Below, one piece after another: positions 15,050 through 22,315 of a stretch of 52,936 nucleotides of DNA (its first letter is position 1; each line of letters starts with the position of its first letter). The DNA lies in contig JAGASX010000012.1 in assembly GCA_017621525.1 (NCBI GenBank), forward strand, positions 1-52,936, in the 5' to 3' direction. Under the pieces are notes generated by a model. That model was not told the DNA's origin, did not search any database, and worked only from the letters and a program-made list of their open reading frames with translations. Both the position numbers and the translations under genes were made by a program. This stretch comes from Clostridia bacterium (GTDB lineage: Bacteria; Bacillota; Clostridia; Christensenellales; UBA1242).

Positions 15050-16278
15050 GCAATCACCTCCTCAACTCTCTGCCCATCAACGGTGCGTACTGTAACGCAT
15101 TTTTTGATTGTGTAGTTTTTGTGGGCACTGTCGGCGGTAAAGCCTATAAAGTCGTACCCCTCATCAGCAAGCGCGTCGCAATCAATTACGATTGAAAGTT
15201 GAATGTTATCCTTATATGGTTTAACCTTATCTATAAAGTCTTGTTTGAGTTTAAGTGCGATTTGGTTGTTATTGACAAGTACACGCTCAAAATTATCCTG
15301 CGTAACGTTGATTGTGCTTTTGCCGACAAAATATCCGTCCTCAATATAGTTGCCGTCAAGCGTGAAGTTAGGCGAGCCTTTTATGTTGTAAAACATGCTA
15401 TCGCTTGCTTGGCGTGCGCCGTCTTCATAGGTTTCCACATAGATTACATAATAATCTTTAACTCTAACATCCACTTTAAGAGTGTCGCGGTCTGTTTCTG
15501 ACAAATACGCTCCGTTTTCGTAATGTTTAAAATCAAACATCTCGCCAAAATTGAAAGCCGTTGTGCCCATTTTGCCATTACCAAGGGTTTGCACCTGCTC
15601 ATAAATTTGTTTTGCCATAAAGAACACATCATGGTAGGCATATACTGTTACAATTTCTGTGTCAAGTTCAGCAAAGCGGGTATCATCACTTTTCTTTGTA
15701 TTTGTTCCCTGAAATTCCATGAGGTAAAGGTCATCGCCAAGTTCAATCAAAAAATCATCATTCCCGCCAAGCGCTTTGGCATCGCCAAGAGTGGAATAAT
15801 AGTCGTCCACAGAGGCATAAGTGTGAACACTTCCATTTGTTAGGCTATCAAATGAGCCCCACCAAGTCGCCTTGTTGAATAAATTCCAAAATCCAACAAA
15901 TGAAGTTTCCTTAAACGTCAATCGAAATTCTATCGAGTCCTCGACAGAATTTGCCACAAATTGAATTCCTTGCGAATAAGACATTTTTTTGGTTTCATCG
16001 TAGTATTCGTTGAATTTAATCTCCAACATTTCAAGCCCATTGCCTTTGTCGTTTGAAAAATACCTTACTTCAATAATATTTTTCTTGCCGACAACAGTTT
16101 CGCCGTCTACAAGTTTTATCTCATCAACCGTGTGCGAGTTATAGATGACTTTATCTGGCGCCAAAAATTGCACAAGAACCCACCATATAACCACGCCAAC
16201 ACACGCAAGCAAAACAAGCACTAATGTGGTTATTCCTATTTGTTTAAATTTCTTCCCAGTATCTACATTGCTTGTCAT
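15046..16278 (-). CDS. Single-span exported protein of the element, unknown
   Basis: 410 residues from ATG 16276-16278, chosen because AGGAGGAC lies just upstream; the 18 upstream codons lack a site. Residues about 10-35 are a membrane anchor (IGITTLVLVLLACVGVVIWWVL). The remainder is a large soluble, beta-rich, acidic ectodomain without recognised motif (for example FVGFWNLFNKATWWGSFDSL and YVIYVETYEDGAR). First gene of the putative structural operon, translationally coupled to the next gene through ATGA. Minor coat or adsorption protein is a guess from position. Confidence 0.6.
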   Translation of the reverse strand: MTSNVDTGKKFKQIGITTLVLVLLACVGVVIWWVLVQFLAPDKVIYNSHTVDEIKLVDGETVVGKKNIIEVRYFSNDKGNGLEMLEIKFNEYYDETKKMSYSQGIQFVANSVEDSIEFRLTFKETSFVGFWNLFNKATWWGSFDSLTNGSVHTYASVDDYYSTLGDAKALGGNDDFLIELGDDLYLMEFQGTNTKKSDDTRFAELDTEIVTVYAYHDVFFMAKQIYEQVQTLGNGKMGTTAFNFGEMFDFKHYENGAYLSETDRDTLKVDVRVKDYYVIYVETYEDGARQASDSMFYNIKGSPNFTLDGNYIEDGYFVGKSTINVTQDNFERVLVNNNQIALKLKQDFIDKVKPYKDNIQLSIVIDCDALADEGYDFIGFTADSAHKNYTIKKCVTVRTVDGQRVEEVIA

Positions 16279-16537
16279 TTTTCGTCCTCCTGTTAAATTT
16301 TTAAAATTGGTTTGCGGGCGAGGGACTTTCACCCTCGCAGGCTGACAGCCTTTGCCAAAGAGTTTTGAATTCCTCTGTCAGCAGTGAAAGGAGCCCGTAT
16401 CTCGGCTGTGAATGGACACGAGAGGCAAACACCGCGTTTAATCTTTCGCCACCGCAACTTGTATTTAATTAACGCCGAAGCCTATTTCTCATGCTTTACC
16501 TCCGTTTCGTTTTCTCTTTGCAAGCGCCAACTTTTGT
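16279..16537 (-). promoter_or_regulatory. Structured leader of the putative structural operon
   Basis: About 260 bp without a convincing gene. On the transcribed strand it can fold GCTGACAG/CTGTCAGC (8-bp stem around 16341-16381) and GCGAGGG/CCCTCGC (16319-16338) before the ribosome binding site of the 410-residue protein. A promoter is not obvious. It could be an attenuator, a packaging or origin signal, or simply a processed leader. A 39-codon reading frame with a TTG start after GGAGG (ending near 16492) is possible but weak. Confidence 0.4.
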
Positions 16538-16843
16538 TTAAGGCAAAGTTCGGCGAAGTCCATTTCGCCGTCTTTGAATATGCAAAGTTGAATTGCCCGA
16601 CTTTTCAATTTCTTTTTCTCCTCCTTTTGAGGTTTGTTTGTAAATTTTAGTATTTGACCATGTTTCCCAATGGTCATTGCGAAAGTAAAGTAATTGAAGT
16701 TCTTGCCCGCGTTCCGCGCTTTCCCGGTGCATTTTTTTGAAAGCCTCGGCAATCGTTGCAGAAGTGAAAGTTATGCGGATATCGTTGCCGAGTAACTGCC
16801 ATGTGTAATTTTTATTTGAAAGGACTTGTTCTGCAAGCGTCAT
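16538..16843 (-). CDS. Hypothetical small protein of the element
   Basis: 101 residues; ATG overlaps the upstream TGA (ATGA). N-terminal half MTLAEQVLSNKNYTWQLLGNDIRITFTSATIAEAFKKMH looks like a compact alpha/beta fold, the C-terminal 35 residues are basic (HIQRRRNGLRRTLP). No family recognised. An alternative frame over the 3' half also stays open, so the exact C-terminus is less certain. Confidence 0.5.
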   Translation of the reverse strand: MTLAEQVLSNKNYTWQLLGNDIRITFTSATIAEAFKKMHRESAERGQELQLLYFRNDHWETWSNTKIYKQTSKGGEKEIEKSGNSTLHIQRRRNGLRRTLP

Positions 16844-17190
16844 AACTCTGCAATCTCCTCTTCGTAAAACTTATGGGCTTTTTCTCGTACGCGATTGAAT
16901 AAGGCAATGCTTTTCAATGCACAAGGGACAAGATTTAACAATTGGCAAAAGGATTGATATTCGATATATTCCTTTTCTTCTGCTTCTTCTGCCTGTGATT
17001 GGCGAAATTCTTGTGCCTCCATGCGTAACAGAATGTGTTGAATTGCTCGGTCGTTGTAATCTTCCGAAGGTTGCGGAAATTCTTTGCATTTTTTGTTTTG
17101 AATACGCTCTTTGATTTCTGGTAACCACACAAAAACGCTGATTATCAACCAAACAAATAGAATAATGATAATAATTAAAGCGTCAGGCAT
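16840..17190 (-). CDS. Single-span membrane protein with helical cytoplasmic region
   Basis: 116 residues from ATG 17188-17190, behind GGAGGTGGAAG; upstream codons are ignored. MPDALIIIIILFVWLIISVFVWL is a membrane span, followed by a charged helical region with coiled-coil character (residues 25-90). Function unknown; it is the third of a run of short coupled genes with the identical leader GGAGGTGGAAGATG. Confidence 0.6.
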   Translation of the reverse strand: MPDALIIIIILFVWLIISVFVWLPEIKERIQNKKCKEFPQPSEDYNDRAIQHILLRMEAQEFRQSQAEEAEEKEYIEYQSFCQLLNLVPCALKSIALFNRVREKAHKFYEEEIAEL

Positions 17191-17470
17191 CTTCCACCTC
17201 CTCGATTTCTTGCTCATCAAGAGCAATCTCGCGAAGTGTAGTTATTTCTTGTTGCTTGATTTTGACAAGTTCCTGACTTTCTTTGTAAAGCCTCTTGTAA
17301 GTTTTTAACTCACGCTTTAACTTGGCATTTTCGTCTGCCATATTTTCGTTTAACCTGTCAAAAAACTTTTTCGAGCCCTTGTCGACCCAGTATTTAAATC
17401 CAATGAACAGCAATATCAACGCTGTGATTGACACCGCACCGCTAATTAAATACATTACAACCTCACTCAT
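17183..17470 (-). CDS. Single-span membrane protein with coiled coil
   Basis: 95 residues from ATG 17468-17470 behind GGAGGATAAG. Residues 3-27 are a membrane span (VVMYLISGAVSITALILLFIGF). Residues about 35-95 are a long charged coiled coil (ENAKLKRELKTYKRLYKES; EQEIEEVEDA). The end overlaps the next gene by 8 nt. Function unknown. Confidence 0.6.
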   Translation of the reverse strand: MSEVVMYLISGAVSITALILLFIGFKYWVDKGSKKFFDRLNENMADENAKLKRELKTYKRLYKESQELVKIKQQEITTLREIALDEQEIEEVEDA

Positions 17471-17741
17471 GCTTCTTATCCTCCTTTTCTTGCATGGCAA
17501 GCATTATCATTAACTTGCTATTTTCTTTTTGTAATTCTTGTATCTTGTAATCTTGTTTCTCCACAAACTCAATCACCGATTGTGGATTTTTAGGGCAATA
17601 CCTAAAATCGCCGTCATTGACAAGTTCTGCGGTCAAATTGCAAAACAGATTTGGAACATCGCTTGTGTCGAGGTGCTTGCAATTTAAGCATCTTTGATTG
17701 CCCAAGCACTTTGTGTAGTTTTTACAATATGGTTTAGACAT
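17463..17741 (-). CDS. Cysteine-rich small protein, probable zinc ribbon plus coiled coil
   Basis: 92 residues, ATG behind GGAGGTGGAAG. Seven cysteines sit in the first 50 residues (YCKNYTKCLGNQRCLNCKHL, FCNL, YCPKN), suggesting one or two zinc sites. Residues 55-92 are a coiled coil (YKIQELQKENSKLMIMLAMQ). Similar small Cys-rich proteins occur in many mobile elements. Function unknown. Confidence 0.55.
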   Translation of the reverse strand: MSKPYCKNYTKCLGNQRCLNCKHLDTSDVPNLFCNLTAELVNDGDFRYCPKNPQSVIEFVEKQDYKIQELQKENSKLMIMLAMQEKEDKKHE

Positions 17742-18204
17742 CTTCCACCTCCACGATTACATCTGGATTAAAGATTAAAGCGGGGCGAATAGCGAGAGCG
17801 GAGTCCACACTGAGGGTAAACAGGTCGCAATCACCATCAACAAAGAATGTACCAAGGCGATAGTTAGGGCGAGACGAGCGAAGCCAATAACAATAATCAA
17901 CCAATTTAATGTGTTTTTTAAATTTCTCGTATTCTTCCAGGCTTAAAAGTTGTAATTTATCACCCAAGTTATTGATAGGTTGAAGTTCCGCCTTGTCTAT
18001 GCACATAAGGTCGCAATATCGGTTGTTTATGTAATATCTAATAAGGCTTTTTTCGTAGTTATTATCGAAGTTGTCAAAGACACAAAAGGATATATCCCTA
18101 TCGATTGTGTCAACGATTGATATAGTGTCGTTTAACTTTGTGAATTCGAGTTCGCCGTATTTGAAAGATTGTCCCGGCTTTACGTCTGAATATTTAATTT
18201 GCAT
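17734..18204 (-). CDS. DUF6273-like domain protein of the element
   Basis: 156 residues from ATG 18202-18204 behind GGAGGGTGAT. The C-terminal part CYWLRSSRPNYRLGTFFV...ALAIRPALIFNPD matches the WLRS...RPA(F/L) signature seen in the exported genes at 36721 and 52448, a probable C-type-lectin-like fold. Unlike those, it has no export signal and is probably cytoplasmic. Ligand unknown. It is notable that this fold occurs in both the element and the variable surface proteins. Confidence 0.6.
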   Translation of the reverse strand: MQIKYSDVKPGQSFKYGELEFTKLNDTISIVDTIDRDISFCVFDNFDNNYEKSLIRYYINNRYCDLMCIDKAELQPINNLGDKLQLLSLEEYEKFKKHIKLVDYCYWLRSSRPNYRLGTFFVDGDCDLFTLSVDSALAIRPALIFNPDVIVEVEDV

Positions 18205-18475
18205 AATCACCCTCCAATTTTCTGCAATACTTTTTTGGACATATGATGAATAGGTCTTTATAACGTTCATATGAAAAGTTAGTTAATTTTAAATTATCGC
18301 CATCAATCATATGCACTTCTGCCTCACACCCCGCCAATGTTGCCAACCTAACAAGTGTAGTTGTCGCATCTGCAAGATTGTTGGGTATCTCAGGTAACAA
18401 AATTGCTTCTACAAGTTCACCCCATGGCAATACTCGCACCCTGTCGCCAATTTTAAACTCGTTATTTTGTTTCAC
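18194..18475 (-). CDS. Hypothetical small protein of the element
   Basis: 93 residues from GTG 18473-18475, preferred because GAGGTG is just upstream whereas the TTG at 18490 has no site. FKIGDRVRVLPWGELVEA at the start suggests an SH3-like beta barrel; the rest is mixed alpha/beta with a C-terminal DLFIICPKKYCRKLEGDYAN. No family recognised. Overlaps neighbours on both sides by 11-14 nt. Confidence 0.5.
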   Translation of the reverse strand: MKQNNEFKIGDRVRVLPWGELVEAILLPEIPNNLADATTTLVRLATLAGCEAEVHMIDGDNLKLTNFSYERYKDLFIICPKKYCRKLEGDYAN

Positions 18476-18671
18476 TTTGCACCTCGCCAAATTTGATAAA
18501 ATCGTTTAGATAGATAAATCTACCTTTTCCGTTTGGGCTGATATAACGCAATTTTTTAGAATTGCAGGCATCATCAATTTTTTTGCGCCCACAGCCAAAC
18601 ATAGTGCATAATTCACAGATTGAATAAAGCCCTATCGCCTTGCGGGCTTGTATAAGTTCTTCTTCGCTCAT
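18462..18671 (-). CDS. Excisionase-like helix-turn-helix protein
   Basis: 69 residues from ATG 18669-18671, behind GGAGGAGA. SICELCTMFGCGRKKIDDACNSKKLRYISPNG...IYLNDFIKF is a winged MerR/HTH_17-type domain as in excisionases and early regulators. Second gene of the early leftward operon, preceded by a perfect GTGTCC/GGACAC operator. Likely a directionality factor for the integrase or a transcription regulator (inference). Confidence 0.6.
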   Translation of the reverse strand: MSEEELIQARKAIGLYSICELCTMFGCGRKKIDDACNSKKLRYISPNGKGRFIYLNDFIKFGEVQSETK

Positions 18672-18691
18672 CGTATCTCCTCCTTTAGTCT

Positions 18692-18707
18692 GTGTCCTTT
18701 TGGACAC
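18692..18707. promoter_or_regulatory. Candidate repressor operator O1
   Basis: GTGTCC-TTTT-GGACAC, a perfect inverted repeat between the Cro-like and excisionase-like genes. Half-sites recur at 18941 and 18992 in the divergent control region. Confidence 0.65.
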
Positions 18708-18907
18708 TATGACGCTAAAAAAATATCTTCAAACTTTACGCAAAGCGTATCACAAACAACCTTCGCAAAATTGGCAGAAATACTGCCTCTTTTTAAAACA
18801 TTGCCTATACTTGACTTTGTTTTGCCACATAACTTTGAAAATTCACTTAGAGAGTAGCCTTTTGCGTATATTTTTTGCTTCAACATTTGCGTCTTGACTG
18901 AAATCAT
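18707..18907 (-). CDS. Cro-like XRE repressor
   Basis: 66 residues from ATG 18905-18907 behind GGAGGAAAA. GYSLSEFSKLCGKTKSSIGNVLKRG is a helix-turn-helix. It is divergently transcribed from the CI/LexA-type repressor across an operator-containing region, the classical lysis-lysogeny switch layout. Confidence 0.75.
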   Translation of the reverse strand: MISVKTQMLKQKIYAKGYSLSEFSKLCGKTKSSIGNVLKRGSISANFAKVVCDTLCVKFEDIFLAS

Positions 18908-19018
18908 TTTTCCTCCGACGATTTCAAAATACCACACCTCGTGTCCTTTTGTCAACGGATTTTTAATAATTTTTTAAAAAATATTTCATTTTGTGTCCTT
19001 TTGTGGTAAATTTAAGTC
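18908..19018. promoter_or_regulatory. Divergent control region with operators O2 and O3
   Basis: Two direct copies of GTGTCCTTTTGT start at 18941 and 18993. On the plus strand TG-G-TAAATT (19004-19012), an extended -10, ends 6 nt before the repressor ATG. No Shine-Dalgarno sequence precedes that ATG, so a leaderless repressor mRNA overlapping O3 is likely. Confidence 0.6.
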
Positions 19019-19669
19019 ATGGAAAACAAATTTATAGAATTTTTAACAAAGCAAATTGGCGAAAAATCGCTTGGACAAATAGAAGTAATTAGCGGAGTAT
19101 CCAAAAGTTATATCTCCAAAGTTTTGCGTGGAGAAAGGTCAACACCAAAGCCGGAAACTCTAAAAAAACTTTCAAAAGCACTCTCTTGCTCTTATGAAGA
19201 GTTAATGAAAGAGGCGGGATATTTGAATGTTGATAACAATGTTTCATCTGTAAGCATTGGAACCTCCTTTGTCCGTGTTCCGGTATTTGGCGAAATACCC
19301 GCAGGTATACCTATTGAAATGATTGACACGAGTTACATTGAAGATTATGAGGACATATCAACAGAACTTTTGAAAGGCGACAAAAAAGCCTTTTGCCTAA
19401 AAGTAAGAGGCGAAAGCATGATGCCAAAATTTGAAAATGGGGATATTTTAGTTTTATTACAACAAGAAGATTGCAAAAGCGGTGATTATTGCGCCGTTTC
19501 AATAAATCACACAGAATGTACTTTTAAAAGGGTTATTAAGCACCCAAATGGCGTTACCTTGCAACCACTTAACCCTGCATTTGAGCCTATGTTCTTCACC
19601 AACCAACAAATTGAAGAACTGCCAATAACCATTTTGGGCGTTGTTGTAGAAGTTAGGAGGAGTTTATGA
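19019..19669 (+). CDS. LexA/CI-type phage repressor with S24 peptidase
   Basis: 216 residues. N-terminal XRE HTH (residues 15-65: LGQIEVISGVSKSYISKVLRGERSTPK), linker, then an S24 peptidase domain. The cleavage site is PAG in FGEIPAGIP, the catalytic serine in KVRGESMMPKFENGD and the lysine in CTFKRVIKH. It should repress early genes and self-cleave on RecA activation, linking induction to DNA damage. No ribosome binding site precedes ATG 19019 (leaderless). The downstream lipoprotein gene overlaps by 4 nt, and integrase follows. Confidence 0.9.
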   Translation: MENKFIEFLTKQIGEKSLGQIEVISGVSKSYISKVLRGERSTPKPETLKKLSKALSCSYEELMKEAGYLNVDNNVSSVSIGTSFVRVPVFGEIPAGIPIEMIDTSYIEDYEDISTELLKGDKKAFCLKVRGESMMPKFENGDILVLLQQEDCKSGDYCAVSINHTECTFKRVIKHPNGVTLQPLNPAFEPMFFTNQQIEELPITILGVVVEVRRSL

Positions 19670-20058
19670 TAAAATCACAAAAAAAATCTTTATTGATTAT
19701 ATTATCTTCAATCTTGATTGCCACTATCTGTATTTTTTCTGGTTGCAGTTTCGGCAAACTATCAATGAAATATATTAGTGCAGAATACGAGTCAAGCATT
19801 TCATTATTTTTAATAAATATAGAAAATGCGGGAGGTAAAACTCTTGTAGCAAACTCTTTTACAGTTGAAAGTTATGGAGAGCCTGTGTCTGCATCATACA
19901 TAAGAATTGTTACGGGTTACTACAATGGTTCCGCGATGATAACTCGATATCGTTCTTATAAGCCTTCTAATGATGAAAACATAACAATAGAATTTTCTTT
20001 AAAAAAATATCAAATAGATAAACCTATTGTTTTAAAATACAATGGTGAGGAGATTTAA
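19666..20058 (+). CDS. Lipoprotein in the lysogeny operon
   Basis: 130 residues, ATG overlapping the repressor TGA, with GGAGGAG upstream. Residues 1-26 are a lipoprotein signal peptide with lipobox IFSGC (Cys about 27). The mature part is beta-rich and has no recognised family. Being expressed with the repressor, it is a lysogenic-conversion gene; a surface lipoprotein in this place often blocks superinfection (established for several phages), which is only inferred here. Confidence 0.7.
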   Translation: MIKSQKKSLLIILSSILIATICIFSGCSFGKLSMKYISAEYESSISLFLINIENAGGKTLVANSFTVESYGEPVSASYIRIVTGYYNGSAMITRYRSYKPSNDENITIEFSLKKYQIDKPIVLKYNGEEI

Positions 20059-20070
20059 TAGGGAGGTTTT

Positions 20071-21198
20071 ATGTCCTACAAAATCGAAAAGCAAGCAAAC
20101 GGTAAATATTTGATAAGAGTTTGGAGTAAGCCGGACGAGTTCGGGAAAAAGCAAAGCAAGCAAGTATCAAATATCGCCACCGTATCCGTGGCAAAAAAAA
20201 TCGCCCTTGAAATTGAAGAGCAATTTGCAATGGACATTGAGCCTACGCATGATTGTACTTTTCAGCAAATGGCAGAGATGTATTTTAAAGCCAAAGAAAA
20301 AACATTATCGCCAAACACACTTATCAAAAAGCAATCTTACCGCAAGGCAGTGATTGAAAAGTGGGGTAAGGTGAGATGCAACAAAATCAATACCCGCAAT
20401 GTGCAAGATTGGATAAACGAACTTGAAGGCAAAACAAACTGCCACAAAAAAGGCAAGACCTTAAAAAAGGGAACTATCCAAGAATATGTCAAATTTTTAA
20501 ACACAGTCATAAATTGGGCGGTTGCTCAGGACTATCTCGATTTTAACCGTATCAAAAAACTTGAATATAAAGAAGATGAAGAAGAATTTGAACCAACCAT
20601 TTTACCTCCCGAAAAATTGACAGAAATTTTACTTACTCTAAAACATGATTTTTATAACTTATATATCCCTACACTTCTTGCCCTCTTACTTGACCCTCGC
20701 CGTGGTGAGGCAACCGCATTAACATGGGGCGATATTGACTTTGAAAGAGGGATAATAAACCTCACACGCACCGCCTATGAGGATAACGGCACTAAATTCA
20801 AAAATAAAATGAAAAGCAGGACAAGTCGCCGTGTGCTTGTGATGTCTGACTTCTTAAAACAAGAGTTGTTGGAGCATAAACAGATGAACGCCTACCTGCC
20901 AAGCGACCTTGTCTGTGCAACAGTGTTTTTGGGCGAAGTTACTCCGTCATATATCTCACATAAATTTCACGACTTCATGCAAGCCCGCTTCGGCATACAA
21001 ATGAGGTTCCATGACCTCCGCCACAACTTCAACCAACTTTGCTACGAAAGCAATATCGACCTTTCGACTCGAAGCAAAATGCTTGGGCACGCAAATGAAA
21101 AAATCACTAATGAAATTTACACCCATTTTTCACACAACAAAGCAAAAGAGGCGGTAGAATGTGTTGCAAATATGCTAAATTTACAGCCTCAATCTTAA
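20071..21198 (+). CDS. int: Tyrosine-type site-specific integrase
   Basis: 375 residues. N-terminal arm-binding region (KYLIRVWSKPDEFGKKQSKQ), SAM-like core-binding domain (about 60-165), and catalytic domain with R in DPRRGEATALTW, HDLRH and LGHANEKITNEIYTHF carrying the nucleophilic Tyr. Start ATG behind GGGAGGTTT, 12 nt after the lipoprotein gene. It points toward tRNA-Ile 140 bp away. Catalyses integration at the tRNA-Ile 3' end. Confidence 0.95.
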   Translation: MSYKIEKQANGKYLIRVWSKPDEFGKKQSKQVSNIATVSVAKKIALEIEEQFAMDIEPTHDCTFQQMAEMYFKAKEKTLSPNTLIKKQSYRKAVIEKWGKVRCNKINTRNVQDWINELEGKTNCHKKGKTLKKGTIQEYVKFLNTVINWAVAQDYLDFNRIKKLEYKEDEEEFEPTILPPEKLTEILLTLKHDFYNLYIPTLLALLLDPRRGEATALTWGDIDFERGIINLTRTAYEDNGTKFKNKMKSRTSRRVLVMSDFLKQELLEHKQMNAYLPSDLVCATVFLGEVTPSYISHKFHDFMQARFGIQMRFHDLRHNFNQLCYESNIDLSTRSKMLGHANEKITNEIYTHFSHNKAKEAVECVANMLNLQPQS

Positions 21199-21207
21199 AA
21201 ACAAATC

Positions 21208-21335
21208 ACATTTCTGGCACACTTTTGGCACACTTTGCCCCAAAATTGGGGCATTTTTTGTTTTTTGGGGTGAAAATGAGAAAAACAAAAAATCGCTACA
21301 AGCCTTTATTTATAAGGCTTATAGCGATTTGCAAT
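21208..21335 (+). promoter_or_regulatory. Integrase-proximal end: arm-type repeats and terminators
   Basis: Doubled GGCACACTTT (21216-21236), probable integrase arm-type sites, followed by a GCCCCAA/TTGGGGC terminator (21236-21259) and an ATCGCTA..TAGCGAT hairpin (21287-21330). The whole block is repeated at 5998-6129. Confidence 0.6.
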
Positions 21336-21383
21336 TTTGGTAGAGATGAGTGGACTCGAACCACCGACCCCCACCTTATCAGG
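21336..21383 (-). mobile_element. att site 3, right boundary within intact tRNA-Ile
   Basis: 48 bp identical to 6343-6390. It spans the CCA end through the anticodon region of tRNA-Ile, so the tRNA stays functional after integration. Confidence 0.9.
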
Positions 21384-21414
21384 GTGGTGCTCTAACCTGC
21401 TGAGCTACATCTCT
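21338..21414 (-). tRNA. tRNA-Ile (GAT)
   Basis: 77 nt with encoded CCA; acceptor AGAGATG/CATCTCT, anticodon loop CTGATAA. Its 3' half is the integration target. Own promoter upstream. Confidence 0.95.
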
Positions 21415-21501
21415 ATAATTGCCAAGAAAGGTTATCCTTTCATTGGTCTATGGCAACTTTAAAGCAAAATGAGGGAGTCGCTTTTTCAATTGCACTCCTT
21501 T

Positions 21502-21529
21502 ATTATAGTCATGTGAAAATTTTTGTCAA
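21502..21529 (-). promoter_or_regulatory. SigA-type promoter for tRNA-Ile
   Basis: TTGACA, 16-bp spacer and TATAAT on the minus strand, about 87 nt before the tRNA. Confidence 0.8.
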
Positions 21530-22177
21530 CTATTTTTTAGCAATTTCTTTGCGTCTGTAATTTTTTTCTTTAATTTTTTGTCCCTCAACCACCTTTTGGC
21601 TGGATATTTTGCAGTTTTGATATTGGGAAAGAAGTTCTGTCAAAGTTATATCTTTATCACGGCAAATTTCTCTTGCAACATAAAAAGATGCAAGTGCGTC
21701 ATCGCATGATTTGTGAAAAACAACCCTGTTTAAGTCGAAGTTGAAATAGTCCAAAATCTTTTCAAGTGATTCCACATGGTCGCGTTCAAACGCCTGTTTG
21801 AAAATAAGTTGGGTGTCAAAAACCTCCATTTCAAAATAAGGCAATTGATATCTATCGCAGGCGTACTTTAAAAAGTACAAGTCGCTTTGCACGCTATGCC
21901 CCAAAAGCACATAGCCCTCTTCGCACAAAAGTTTTTTAAGGTCTGTATAAAAGGCTTTAAAATTGTCTTGTTTATAAAAGAACTCTTCTGGGTAGGCAAG
22001 TTCAATTCTTGGTCGATTGCCCTTTTTCGCCAAAATAAATTTGTTTTCTGGATTTATGATAATATCTTTTTTATCAAGAACTTTCAACTGTTCACTTATA
22101 AGACAATATCCAAAAGAACAAATGTTATAACCATTGCTACATTCAATATCAAAAAATAAATACTTTGCCTTTTTCAT
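21530..22177 (-). CDS. DEDDh 3'-5' exonuclease (RNase T / DNA polymerase III epsilon-like)
   Basis: 215 residues from ATG 22175-22177. ExoI is FFDIECSN, ExoII is LLGHSVQSDLYFLKY and ExoIII is HKSCDDALAS, giving the DEDDh catalytic set. Divalent-metal exonuclease acting on RNA or DNA 3' ends; the substrate cannot be told. The C-terminal 30 residues are basic (GQKIKEKNYRRKEIAKK). The -10 box ends 9 nt before ATG, so the leader is only 2-3 nt. An upstream in-frame extension would overlap the promoter. Confidence 0.8.
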   Translation of the reverse strand: MKKAKYLFFDIECSNGYNICSFGYCLISEQLKVLDKKDIIINPENKFILAKKGNRPRIELAYPEEFFYKQDNFKAFYTDLKKLLCEEGYVLLGHSVQSDLYFLKYACDRYQLPYFEMEVFDTQLIFKQAFERDHVESLEKILDYFNFDLNRVVFHKSCDDALASFYVAREICRDKDITLTELLSQYQNCKISSQKVVEGQKIKEKNYRRKEIAKK

Positions 22178-22186
22178 AACACCCAC

Positions 22187-22215
22187 ATTATAACACAATT
22201 AGTGCAAATTGCCAA
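22187..22215 (-). promoter_or_regulatory. Promoter with near-leaderless start (exonuclease)
   Basis: TTGGCA, 17-bp spacer, TATAAT ending 9 nt before ATG 22177. Closely similar to the dus promoter at 29750-29778 over 40 bp (shared GATTGTGTTAYAATGTGGG-like core). Confidence 0.75.
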
Positions 22216-22245
22216 AAACTTTATTTAAAATCCTATTATTTGTTA

Positions 22246-22283
22246 AAAAAAGGGAGGCGTGCAAAAAGCACACTTCCCCCAAG
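22246..22283 (-). terminator. Terminator of the small ORF at 22316
   Basis: GGGAAGTGTGC and GCACGCCTCCC pair (with G-U pairs) and a T7 run follows on the minus strand. Confidence 0.7.
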
Positions 22284-22315
22284 GTAATACAAACAAGTCA
22301 ATTTTTTACAAACAA

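Larger units (their letters stand above)
6343..21383. mobile_element. Integrated element in tRNA-Ile, inovirus-like provirus candidate
   Basis: About 15 kb between two 48-bp att repeats. From the tRNA end inward: tyrosine integrase, lipoprotein, CI/LexA-type repressor, divergent Cro-like and excisionase-like genes. Then follow small proteins, three membrane-anchored exported proteins, two tiny single-span proteins, a DUF6291-like replication protein, a Zot-like ATPase, a truncated beta-clamp, DUF4417 and a zincin. There is no terminase, portal, major capsid, tail, relaxase, VirB4 or HUH Rep recognisable by eye. The Zot-type ATPase plus tiny membrane proteins point to a filamentous-phage lifestyle (inference). 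Confidence 0.7.

Noticed and set aside
16489..16752. 87-codon ORF in another frame over the 101-residue gene
   Set aside because: The 16538-16843 frame starts at a coupled ATGA junction like its neighbours; the other frame has no start signal at its ATG. A short TTG-started ORF inside it cannot be excluded.
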